Assembly (NCBI RefSeq): GCF_029227915.1
Contig: NC_079883.1
Coordinates: 15,440,001 to 15,500,000 of the forward strand
DNA length: 60,000 bases
Direction: 5' to 3'
Source: Hydractinia symbiolongicarpus
Taxonomy: Eukaryota > Cnidaria > Hydrozoa > Anthoathecata > Hydractiniidae
Below, one piece after another: positions 26,991 through 40,300 of this stretch. The translations under genes and the position numbers were made by a program. Under the pieces are notes generated by a model that saw only the letters and a list, made by a program, of their open reading frames with translations, had not been told where the DNA came from and did no database searches. How positions within the stretch are numbered: the first letter of the stretch is position 1; each line of letters begins with the position of its first letter.

Positions 26991-29900
26991 ATGGATGATA
27001 AAGGAAGGAGAGTACTAGTCTGCGATAATGGAACTGGCGTAAGTAAATTTTATTCAAGTGTATTGTGGCAAAGAAGGTTGTGGGTGTGTGTTGTGCTTTT
27101 TTCTCTGTTTAAATTATTATTTCAGCTTAACACTGTGCTGCAGTTTATAATTAACTGTACAGCTATCAAATAAATTGTAAATAAAAGAGATGTTGAGACC
27201 AACTTTTCAGCTAAAAGCTGCAGCACCAGTCAGTTAAGAAAAAAAAATTAAGCTAGCTAGCTATCTATATAGCTAAAAGGTCAGTGTAAAAGTGCAAATA
27301 TTTCTGAAAACAGAGAAAACAGGGATGTCTCCAAATATGACAACAAAGTGTTGTATACTTGTCTGGCAACAACCAAACATTGTGCAACAGTTGTAAGTTT
27401 GCCAGATCAGATTTTGATTCTTGGCATTTTATTTTCGTTGTTCCGTGTTGATTTCTGCTTTTAATTAATTTAACTGATTACTAATTTCCATTTATTTTAA
27501 TCATATTTATTTAATTTGAACACAATGAGAGCTTACATATAACCTGCAATAGGCAGGGGTGGATTAGGTGGCGTAATCCAAGTCAGAGTCATGTTGCAAT
27601 TTAACTATCTTTGGTGAAAACCGACACCATAGTATAAACGTATGACGTTTTAGGTAAGTTTTCCAAAATGGTTGGAAGTTATATGACTTTATGATATAGC
27701 AAGATAGATCCCTTTGTTTACATTTTAAGTGGTAAGCTCTTGGCTCTGGCATCCACATGGCACGAAAAAAGGCAGGGTTAATAGGTGAAATGAGGTTATC
27801 TTCAATTTCATCACAGGAGGTATTTTGCGATTCGGTTTGACGTCATAATAAATTTCTTGGAGGTGAAAAGTTTCTGTATTTTAGGTGAAGAGAGTGCAGC
27901 GCTAGTTTTAGAACAATGTTAAAAAGTTTAAGCTAACATAATTTTTTGGAGCAAAGTCTAGATATTTTTATTGTGATTACCTTTCGTTAGCTAATTATTC
28001 TTCCATATCCACATTTTTTAGCATTCTTTTCCCTAAGAACTAGGTTTGTTTTCACCCAGCGGAATTTTAAAAATGGCGGTTGTAGCACAAATTCGATTCG
28101 TCAATTAAGCCAAATGTCAATCATCACTACGACAATAAAGCTGAATCGAATCGCCGAATTGGTAAATGAATTTAAATAAATCAATCTAACCGCAATAATA
28201 GTTGAAAACCTCAAAGTTTCTATGAGAAGAAATACACATCAGGAAAACCAAATTTATGCATTTGTTTGCTCAGTTTGAATAATTTTGCTACTCAAAATTA
28301 AACTTTTTATAACATTTTTCATATATACAAGAATAGCGTAAATTTAACAAAAGTATAGTATTATGTAGGACCTTTTTTTCCACTCTGTAGCTTGCTTTCT
28401 AAATGTCCTATACCCCTTAAAATAGTTTTGGCTTTGTGGGTTGCACAGTACTTCTAGCTTAGATTTGGAGAATGAATTTTTTATCATGATTTTTGCGAGT
28501 GACTTAAAGCTCAGGTATACAGTTCTGGCCATATGAATTTAAGCAGGTGCGTGATAACACATATGAAAAGTGTGGTCGTCTGGTAGTCCTACTGAGTAAT
28601 TGAATGTATTTGCATCTTTATTAAAGGACAGTCTCAAAATTTCCGTACGTAATTTGTATAATTTGTATCAAAACTTTGTATCAATGTCACAGTCCTTAAA
28701 ATTGCCAACATAATTTTGTTGTGAAATTTGAATGAATGCTGTGATCAAAAACGGTCGGTGTTATTATGAAGAACGTAAGGTATATAGCACATTAAAGTCA
28801 GCCCCTTATCTTCATGCTGACACTCTGGTGCATTACACTGACACTCAAACGAAAGGTGGAAGACCAATTGGAACCATCCCACAAGTCAGTCCGGCCTTCA
28901 TCTTCACAGAGAATATACTGCGAGAAGAGTGCGCACCCATGCAAGTTAAATATTACCAGAACATGGGAGAGGTTAGGTGTCCTGTACTTTGATACAGCTT
29001 TCGTACGAATGATCTTGTGATGTAATACCAAAGTAAAAACATGTTGAATAAAGTTTCTTTTTAAAAGGGGAAAGAGAAATCAAATATGTTTAGTAATAAT
29101 AATCGAAAAAATTGTAAGTCCAGAAGTTCTGTCTCCCACATGACACAGCAGGCAATAAGTCACCCCTGCCCTCGGTTTTGTGAGAAGAAATGTTCTGCGA
29201 ACACTCTAACAATTGAGTCTCCTATACAGTTTTGCTTCATGTTAAGCTGTGCCAGTGCCAAGCATTTTCGAAGCATGTCACCGGCTACTTCTGCGATATA
29301 CAACCTAATGATGCCCTAACCTAATGAATTCATCTCACAACATAAAAAGCCAGAAACATTCGAAACAACAGGCGTTATTACGCAATGATTCTTTGATTAT
29401 TACTATAGTAAATAATTACTTTATACGAAAGACATTTTAGGTACGCATTATTGAAGTGACTAAACTGTTTTTGGAGCGTGATTGAAAATACTGCTCCAGT
29501 GTTGCAGGAGCGTACAGAGGTGCGGGGGCGCGAACGCGCACCTAAAAAGACCAGGACTGGGTATACCCATATAAGCCAATAATTTAAAACTTGAAAGATC
29601 TTGCATGCTCAAAAACCGGGTATTTCGTGCAGATCTTTACAACCAGAATATTTCAAAAAAAGTTCTTTAGTTAAAGAAAGCATATTTGGATTTGCAAATT
29701 TAGGAGAAACACCTAACTTTGCCTTGCATTTATCTTTCTTAGATACTAAACACTGCTTTTTCTCAAGTATTTAACTTTTACAAAAATTAAAATATTAACT
29801 TTGTTTTTAATAAATATTGATTTATTTGCCTCAAAACCTGCATGCATAAATTTTATCCACAAATTAAAAATAATCCATTTGAACTTTTAATTAATTTTTT

Positions 29901-31216
29901 ACCAGTACCATAAATTCTCCCAATTCCAAGTTTGCTTCTCTATTTTTTAAAACAGTTAAAATTGTCCTAAACAGAAGATGTGTTATTTACTAGTGCTGAT
30001 GATAATGTTGGTCAATTCAAGGTTTATTATAAGAATTATCTTTTTCCTGACAAATAACCAATGCGAAAAATGTGCAGTGCAAATGATAAAAATGGAAAAT
30101 ATATAATGTATATTGTTAACATTGTTAATAGCTTTCTCAGAAATATTTATACTACCTGCAAAAAATTTAAATTCTTATTTTATTTAGTTTGTCAAATGCG
30201 GGTATGCAGGAACAAATTTCCCAGAACATATATTTCCATCTATGGTTGGCCGACCAATGTTACGTTCATCAGCAAAAGTTGGTGACATAGAAATAAAGGT
30301 ATGCTCATTTACTTTCATTTCACCTTAGATGTCATTTTTGCAATAAGACTACTTTTGAAAATTTGTAAAATTAGAAGTTAATTCCTGTAGTTGGATAAAA
30401 GAATGCAAAAAGAAATCAACTGGATCAACATAAAACAATGAAGCATTTTCTTGTGTGTTTTTTAGGATTTAATGGTTGGCGATGAAGCTAGTCAACTTCG
30501 ATCTATGTTAGAGTGCAGTTACCCAATGGATAACGGTATTGTTCGAAACTGGGAAGACATGATGCACGTGTGGGATTATACGTTTGGTGAAACGAAGTTA
30601 AACGTTAATCCTAAAGAATGCAAGGTAACTGAAAAAACATGGCAAAGCTTTGTAATAAGAATTTTAAAAACCAAATTTTGTCTGTTTTGTCAATTGTTGT
30701 TATTCTCGGCTCATGATTTTAAGTGTACATACGTTCATCAACGTGTTTAATTTGCAGGTATTACTTACTGAACCACCTCTCAACCCAAGTAAAAACAGAG
30801 AAAAGATGGTGGAGGTTAGTGTTTTCCTAAATTTAAAAAATTCCACTCGCATTTGTTTTAACCTAACCTTTTTTTTGTTATTTTTTCTTGGTAAACAAAT
30901 TATTTCAATTTTATTAAATTCGGCTATAGATAGGTGATCATAATAAAGTGATTTTGTTGGATTTTTTTATCTGGCAGCATGTCCATATCCATAAGGTCAC
31001 TCTCTTAAAAGCCCATCTTTGTTTGGTTCACACTGCAAGTTTTTAACCTAAAATAAGGCAAAGGGATCCCAAGGTATTTTTATGAGTTGAACTTACCTGA
31101 AAGATTAGCATGAGAAATTCACAATAACATTTCCAATAAGTTCACGTCACCTAATTCCAGATATTGCTTTTTAAATATTTATTTTTCTTGTCGCTTGACC
31201 ACCGCTTTAACCTTTA

Positions 31217-31315
<99 letters not shown>

Positions 31316-34300
31316 CAAATATTTATACAGAATATAGCCACTTCAGTGTTTGAAACACTGTTATTAATGTGGGTCCTGTGTATACAAAGTATACACCGGC
31401 ATTACCTACCCAATTTCCATCACATGGCATGGGTTGACCCGAAGCTGTAGTAAAGACACTTGCTAAACATGCCCCACTGTAAACCGAACCACGGACATCG
31501 TGATTATAAAGCGAATTTCATAACCACAAGGTCACGCGGCACTGTCAATCACAGCCCTTGTAATTCAATATTTAACAAACTTCTACTTTTGTCAGCGATT
31601 TAGGCTTTAGCAACATATTTGTAGCGTTTCTTTTTACATAACTCCTTGTTCTTGATGTAGTCTTTTAATTTAGCATAATGCTTCTTTTGTGCATAAAATG
31701 CGAGTTTTTATGTTTTAGCTTACGCCTAAATTAAAACAATTTTTTTACTGGATAAAAGTGTTATATTTATAATAAATAAAAACTATAAAATAATACACAA
31801 TAAGAAAATTTCAGTCCCCCCGTTTAACTTTTTTCCCTAACTTTTTATGGGCTTATAGTCATAACTTATATTTTGTTACTTCTGCTAACCTTTATTTGCC
31901 TTCTAATATAAATTCTTTTGAAATACAAATCATACACAAATGAGCAGCATGTTTAATGATCAGTAAATTTTGCAACCTGTGTCTTAAATAAATATTATGC
32001 ACATCTATTTAATTTTTTTTTGATTGCCTAACTGTCAGAACATTGATGCAGAATTAATTTTATTTTGTGTAAAAAAATATTTGTTTATGAGAACTTTTGT
32101 TTCACTTTGGGGTAAGAAGGCAGCTGTTTGGGTATAAGAGTCCATAATAATTGAAGCGGGCCTGACATAATACGTAACAGCATCATGAGCCACAAAAAAA
32201 GACTTATGCTAGTTGGAAAATTTTATTGACAAAGAAGTTTGTAATAGCAGGCAGCAAGAAAAACAAATGTTTAAAGAGCTATATCTGGATGCACGCAAAA
32301 GTTTTAACAAAAAGTGGATATTCCACTGGGAATTTTTCATGCAAATCTTTTGGTAAGTCCAACTTGTAAGAATCCCTTTAAAACTAAAACTTTGTATTTA
32401 AAAGTTTTGGAGATGAAGTAAATGTGAACAAATTTTATGTTAAAACCAGCCTATATTTGTTTTATGTATAGGTGATGTTCGAGAAATATGGTTTCGATGG
32501 GGTATATATTGCTATCCAGGCTGTTCTCACACTCTATGCGCAAGGTATGAAAGTAATGCATTTGCTTGTCAATAATATGCTTTATAAGTAGTAAGTGTAT
32601 GGTAACAGTTAAAAACGCTACATCATATATAGAAACCTAACGTAAGTCAAGCAGGATATATTTATATCTATGAACAAGTCAAGTTCTTTGACTCAAACTT
32701 TCAGAAAATTGAAATTAGATCAAATGCCACCCTTGATAATATCAAATATTTTCTTTTTTGATTGATGCATTTAGGTTTACTGACGGGTGTTGTAATTGAC
32801 AGTGGTGACGGCGTCACACATATTTGTCCTGTTTATGAGGGTTTTGCACTACCTCATCTGACACGTCGACTTGATATTGCTGGTCGAGACATCACAAAAT
32901 ATTTAATAAAAGTGAGTTGTGTTCTCTTTTGTTTTTGTTCTAAAAAGGGTGCATAAGTTTTAGTGGGCTGTCTCGCTTACACAAGACCTTGCAATTACTT
33001 ATACCAACATATTTAAATAATGCCCCCCCTTGAATAGCCTCCCATGTAAATGTCTCAGAATTCAATATACATATCAAGTTCCTTTTCAAAAAGTAATAAA
33101 GCTCTGAGAAAGAATGTTACAGCATTGTGTTGCTGATGCCTGAGGCTGAAAACGCCTCATTTTTTATTATTGTTTTTTTTATAAGTTATTGCCTGGAACA
33201 CAAAATTTAGATATTTTAGGCACAACTGTGCCGAACAAGAGGACATTAATTTGATAATTAAGTACAGGGTACTTTTGGGACTGAAACTTGCTTTGTTTCT
33301 TAGGGTTGTTTCTTTATTGTGTTAAAACCATAACAAACTAAATTTATTTGACTTTTAAATGGGTATTTTAACTTTCATGGAAATAAAGACTTCTTAGGGA
33401 ATTTCAGGATTACAACAATTATACTTAAAGACCTTACAGTACCCTTAAGCCCCACCTCACTACAAGGGATAGTTAATTATAATATTTTATAATTTATATG
33501 TGTATTAATTTTTATTTCATACAAAAGGAAAAATTTTTCATGGTAGAAACCAGAGAATTAATTTTCAGTAACTGCATGTTATGGTTCTTATAGTAATTAT
33601 CACTCAAGAGAATGTGTTTATTATTGCATTCTTATGAAGAATGGGATCCAATCTTGTGTATATTATTTGTTATTGTGTTTTTGATTTTTAGCTATTGTTG
33701 CTACGTGGGTATGCCTTCAACCATACAGCTGATTTTGAAACCGTGAGGATGATGAAAGAAAAGTTGTGTTATGTTGGGTATGATTTATCTATTTCTTCTG
33801 TCCTTTCCTTTTTTAATAACTGTTTTTATATACTCAATACAAGCTTGTCACCATAACATAATATTTTTACCCGTGACTGAAATATAAATGATATATTTTT
33901 AGCTATGACATTGAGCAAGAACAAAAATTAGCGTTAGAAACAACATTTCTCGTTGAACAGTATACTGTAAGTATTTTTTTTGGATTGTGTACTTTTGAAA
34001 AATATTGACAAATGGCTTTATTAGTTAGGGGGATTCCTTCAATACACAGTCAGGGCAGACCATGTTAAAAGGAGAACTAACATGTATATTTGTATTTAAA
34101 ACATTGTTACATATCCCAAAAATAACATTCCCCAAGAAATGATAATAGCATCAACGGTCGCCACTATTATCGAACAAAAGCAACTTGGTTCGTCCATGTT
34201 TTGTTTTTTTGTGACGCCTGATAGCGTACATAGCTCAGCAGAACTTGTAAGGATGCACTCACTTCTTAGTCTTCCAAGAAAGATTATAATTTATCAAATG

Positions 34301-37300
34301 TTTGAGTGGCGAATAAGACTATCGTAGAAAAAATTATTTTCAAGGATTTAACAACCTTAAGACTGTTTTTGTTTTGCTACTGTAAATTCACTTCCAGTAC
34401 ACTTACTTTATTGCACATAATCATTTGAAGAAATGTTTTAAAGTCTAGCAAATTAAATGAAACACCTGTTGTCTTTCAAAATGTTTTGTTAAAAAAGTCA
34501 CGCAAAAGAAAAATTTTTATAATAATTTTAAATACATGTTAAAACTCTAAAACTACATTTATAACAGTGAAATGATATTTTGATCTAATAAAAATATTTA
34601 TTTCAAAACATGATAAATAAAATTACTCTTAGACAATCACAGGAGCCACAGTTTAGCATTCCTTGCTTCGTCCATCCGTTTACATCTTTGCGTACTCACG
34701 TCAGACAAGTTAGTATTTTATTGAACAGTAAGTCTTAATCGATACTGTTATGGTGCCGACCGTGGGACTACTTTGAACCTAAATATCTTGAAAGCTAAAG
34801 CTCACAAAGTTTATATTCACACTATAATAAAAATTTTAATCACAACTTATTATCAAGTTCTTCTTTAACAAAAAATTACAAAAACCTGTATCAAAAAATA
34901 CAAGATTTGGGGAGGTAAATTTACAAACTCCATGCAAGTAATTAGAAACAGACACCCACATTTATATTCTTTGATGTGCCGCAGCTTTTTTAAAAATTGA
35001 AAACCTTACAAAAATTTTATACTCTGAAATTTTGAAAATCATAAATGCAAATAAATAACCTGCTACAACAGTTTATTTAATTGTTATATCCAATGAGTTA
35101 AAAATTTACATGCATGCTAATTTGGCTATGCTGGATTAATACGAAGATTAAAAGACGAAAAAGTTTCAAAGAACATGAAATTCTTTTATGGCAAACTGTC
35201 TTTCTGTTTATTATAGAGATACCTTTATGACCCAAATATATGTTAGACATTTAAATATTTTACAATTTCTTCTGATCTTGTATGAACAGGAAGGTATAGC
35301 TCAAGTATATTTTCAACATATATTTTTTTCAATTTTTAAAAAATATATTACAAAGCATAAACATCAAACAGAACAAAAACATTAAACGTGGAAGTATAAC
35401 AATACGAAACATAAAAGTTGACATTGCAACTTTAAAACATTACTTTGTCTACCTCTGTATCACCCAGGTATATTATTTTGTTGGACTTTTTTATATTTGG
35501 ACAGAGTCTTCATTAATGGCTGTAAGAACAGTTGATCAGACAAACTGCGTAAACAGGGCTGGAAGGAGTGAAGGTGTCGCGCACGGTAGGACAGATGTCA
35601 GGTGTGAGCTTCATACCGTTACCCAGCTATCACATCACAAGGTAGATAACACTAGGTTGAGGATGGCTAGTGTAAATGTTGGTACTCTGAGAGGTAGAGC
35701 AGGTGAAGTAGTTGAAATGTTAGAACGTAGGTCTGTTGATATGTGTTGTGTTCAGGAAGTCAGATGGAGAGGAGCTTCAGTGAGATTTATGGTAGGTAGG
35801 AGGGCAAGGTGTAAGCTTTTTTGGATTGGTAATAGTATGGATATGGAGGAGTTGGCATATTCGTTGCAGAGAAGTGGGTAGAAAAAGTAATAGATGTTTT
35901 GCGTGTTAATTGTCGTATTATAGTGATAAAGTTTTTGATAGGTAATAGGATTGTCACTTTTCTGTCAGTTTAGGCTCCACAGTGTGGACTCAGTGAGGAA
36001 GATAAAGATAAGTTTTATGATGAGTTAATAGCAGTCACATCAAAGTTTGGAGACACTGAACTTGTCATGGTGGGCGGCGACTTTAATGGTCATGTTGGGA
36101 AGTCATCTGAAGGTTATAGAGGTGTGCATGGAGGCTATGGATTTGGGAGCAGAAAGAAGGAAGGAAAGAGATTGCTTAAGTTTGGAATGGCAATAGACAT
36201 GTTGGTTTGCAACACATCATTCAGTTAGAGACAGAGTAGGCTGATAACATATGAGTCAGGTGGTTGTAAGACACAGATAGATTACTTCCTGGCTAGAAAG
36301 TCAGACAAGAAAGTGGTGAAGGACATGGAAGAGTGTGTTTCCCAACATAGGTTGCTGGTTTGTGATATTATCTTTGGAGAGTGTTAAGAAGCCAAGGGAA
36401 AGTACAGGCGTCGTCGTAAAGTCTAGACGCTGAAGGAAGAGATTGTAGCAAGACAATTTAGTGCAAAAGTTCAGCAGTTAGCCCACAATGGTCAATGTGA
36501 TTGTGACAATGTGGAAAGTACTTAGACTACTTTGAAGAATTGTCATCTAGAAGCTTCTGATGATACTTGTGGGTGGACGAAAAGACCAGCTAGACATAGA
36601 TAGACCTGGTGGTAGAATAATGAGGTTGACCAGTGTATAAAATTAAAAGCAGAGAGACACAGATTTGCAGATGTGTTAAGAAGGGAAGACCAGTGCAATG
36701 AGGTGTTCAAGATAGAAAAGCAAATGAAGAAGTCTAATCAAGATGTTGTAGGTGAGAAGTTTATACGTAACGATGAAGGTGTTTTGGCTAACACAGAGGA
36801 GGAGAAAAGGGTAGCTTGGAAGAATTATTATCAGAGGTTGCTTAACACTGAGTTTGGCTGCAGGAGTATCAGGTATTGTTGCAGAGATGGTAAAACCATC
36901 TGGATATATTGGAGTTGAGCTTATTACAAGTCTTGCTAATCAGATTATAAAGGATGGTGCTATTCCAAGTGAGTGGCAGTCAAGTGTAATAGTGAATTGT
37001 TTCAGGGGCAAGGGTGATGCATTAGAAAGAGGAAACTATAGAGGTTTGAAGTTGGTTGATAAAGTAATGAAAGTTATTGAAAGAGTGATTGATAAGTTAC
37101 TTAGAGAAAGAATTGATATAGATAAGATGCAATTTGGTTTTGTTCCAGGGCATGGTACTACAGATGCAATATTTTTACTCAGACAGATTCAGGAAAAGTA
37201 TTTAGGAAAGAGAAAATATCTCTATTTTGCCTTTGTAGATTTAGAGAAAGCTTTTGATAGGGTGCCACGTAAAGTTATTTGGTGGGCTATGAGAAAATTA

Positions 37301-40300
37301 GGTGTGGATGAGTGGCTAGTTACGATGGTACAGTCTATGTACAGCAATGCTAGAAGTCGTGTCAGGATTACCGATTCACTTAGTGATGAATTTAGTGTAA
37401 ATGTTGGTGTACATCTGTACTTAGTCCTTTGTTGTTTGTTCTAGTCTTAGAAGCGCTGTCGATGGAGTTCAGAACAGGTTGTCCATGGGAGTTATTGTAT
37501 GCAGATGATTTGGTTCTCATAGCAGAGTCGATGGAAGAATTAGTTGAAAAGTTTAAGAAGTGGAAGAAAGGACTAGAAGAGAAAGGGCTAAGGGTGAACA
37601 CAGCAAAGTCTAAAGTCGTGATTAGTAGCATTGCAGCCAAGTGTGACCTTGTAGTTAGAAAGTGGCCTTGTGGAGTTTGCAGGATTGGGGTTGGTAGTAA
37701 CTCAATTTTTTGTCAGACTTGCAAGCATTGGGTACATAAGAAGTGCAGTAGTATTGGTGGAAGGTTAAGAGCTGACAGTTTGTATGCGAGCCTTGCAAAG
37801 GTGAGATTATAGAGAATGAAGTATTTCCAGCTTTAATGATGTACAACAGTGGAGGGGGTGTTGGAAGAAGTGTTACTTGCAGAATAGGTTCTGCTTGGAA
37901 AAAGTTCAGAGAGTTACTTTCTTTGTTGACTAGCAGAGTCTTGTCAATTGAGGTAAAAGGTAGTATGTATGAGGCATGTGTAAGAAGTGTTATGCTGTAC
38001 GGTAGTGGGACATGGGCAGTGAAGCAGGAAGATCTTGACTGTTTAGAAAGGAATGATATGAGAATGGTTAGGGTAACGCCGGTCTGAGAGACAGAGAGAG
38101 TTCTGATGAGCTGAGAAGCAGACTAAGTATCTGTAGAATTAAAGATGTTATCCAGATAAGAATATTGAATTGGCTGGGGCACTTGGAAAGAATGGAGGAG
38201 GATAATTGGGTAAGAAAGTGTAGAGACTTGATAGTTCCTGGGGCAACGAATAGAGGCAGACCGAGAAAGACTTGGCAGGAGGTTATAAGGACAGACTTGA
38301 TATAGATGAAGTTGAGTTTAGATCTAACACAGTCTAGATCAGATTGGAAGAGGGTCATTAATATACCCTGTCCAACCCATGCGAGCATGGAAAATGGATG
38401 TTAAGCCAAGAATGATGATGAGTTCTTTACTATCCATCGTACTTTTTGGCATCTGAAACATTAATAACAAATCTTTGAAAATGCACTCTTAAAACAGCAT
38501 CATAGTTTTAACACAGTCAATTTAGTTCTTGAGACAATGACAACATTCAGCAAAACAATTGTGCCATTCATATGCTTCTACATTGAGCAGACATTTAGCT
38601 TCCCCTTAATTAAAATTTTATTCAATACTATCTTGTGAGAACCAGCAACAAAATAAAATTGACAACATACCAGTGAAGTACGTTTATTTTTTGTAGCAAA
38701 ACACACTTGTAAACGGTAAGAAAATTGAATCTGGTGAATAAAATTTACAGAGAAAAAACGAGAGAAAACTAATTAAAAAATTTGTGAAGGTTAATTACAG
38801 CTGATATTTTTGTGCAGATAAATTTTCGCAAATATGGTTAAAATTCGCAAAAATGAATCTTCGCAAAAAAAAGTTTATTAGAACAATTTTATAAGAACAA
38901 TGAGGCTGAGAATCCTTAAGAATAAGGATAATGACAAGGCTGGAATTTTACTGATCTTTTATTTTTTTCCTGAAAAATACAACAAAAAACATGGGGAAAA
39001 ATATCTCCAAAGCAAATATTTTCACAGAATTAAAACTTTTACTTAGATTTTACATCACAAATATTTGTAACATACTGTAATCTAAATTCCATCAGAAAAC
39101 AATCGTATTAGACTAGGTATTTGTATACTCTCACTTCTCCAGGCTAGTTGTGTTAATATTGAGGTGAGGTGGTTTATGAAGTTACTTGATAAATACATTT
39201 TTAGAAACTAATTTACAAATTATAAATTATATTACATCTATATCTGTATTCAAACAAACGAAATCTGCTATTTACAAATTATAATTACAATTGGTCAGAA
39301 AGTGTAAATTAAAGAATTACAAAATACAATTATATTATACAAAGAAATAAATAACAAATAAATTATAATTTACATAAGTTATGTGCATACCATTTTTCCT
39401 GTTTTAAATCAAATTTTATTTAGAACGAACCCCCCACAAAAAAAGGCAAAATTAGCTTAATAAGGCCCAAGAAATATCGTATGTACTATACACAGTTCTT
39501 GTGATTTGGTAGATATCTAAATGTAACAGGTTTAGCTATGGATAAAATTGTTTATATTGGCTAGACTATGTCTTCATAATAGCTGGATGGTGTGTTCGCA
39601 ATAGCTTGGAATTATTAACAATTTAAACAAATTTGCATTTCATACTTTCTATTAAATGCAAGATTTCTTTGATAATTTGAACTTCATAGCATCAGTGAAA
39701 TACCAAAACAGCGTGTCACATCATAAACTGTCAATATGTCATTTTGTGCGTTCACTTGATCTAAAGTTGCACCAGCTACAAAAGTAGATTCGGTTACAAT
39801 CTGTGTATGATGTTGCAAAAGTTGGGTTAGTTCTTGTTCAATCTGAGCATTGCTATTAAAATCTCTAAGTATTAAGTGTATGTGAGCAGCTTCAATTTGT
39901 GTGGAAAGCATATGATAAAAATTTTAAAACAGGCTGTTACACGATCTACATGAGTGCATTAAAAATTCCTGTGTGAATGATAGCAAACAAATTCCAGGTC
40001 TAAAATGATGGCTCTTAACATGTACTTGATCTTCAGGGGCGGATCTAGGATTTTTTTCTAGTTAGGCAAAATTTGATAGATTTTTTGGCAAAGTATATTA
40101 TCAAGGGTTATGGTGTTGTACGTTTTGTATTTTTATTATAAAAGGAGCTAAAATCTTCCCAAAAGTGAGGTTTTTAGTTATTAAAAATCCTTCGTAGATT
40201 AGAAACGAAAGTGTCTTTATAGCCCAATAAATAAAAGCATCCTCTGTAGTTTAACACTTGTATCCTCGCTAGAACATGCGGATGGAAAACGCGTTTGTTT

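Larger units (their letters stand above)
30815..32471 (+). other. ARP2 intron 4
   Basis: 1.7 kb holding an (ATT)n microsatellite, a SINE body (31317-31543) and part of an old dispersed repeat (31595-31750). The rest is AT-rich with nothing recognised. Confidence 0.5.
35510..38422 (+). mobile_element. decayed non-LTR retrotransposon (LINE), endonuclease plus reverse transcriptase
   Basis: An EEP-type endonuclease region (35516-36390) is followed by a reverse transcriptase (36673-38087) and a 3' end with an ATGATGATGAG tail at 38411-38422. The end matches a truncated copy at 13531-13625. Frameshifts and in-frame stops make it dead. It lies in the sense direction of ARP2 in intron 8. I do not assign a clade; order and tail fit an APE-type LINE (RTE, L2 or CR1 group). 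Confidence 0.85.
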
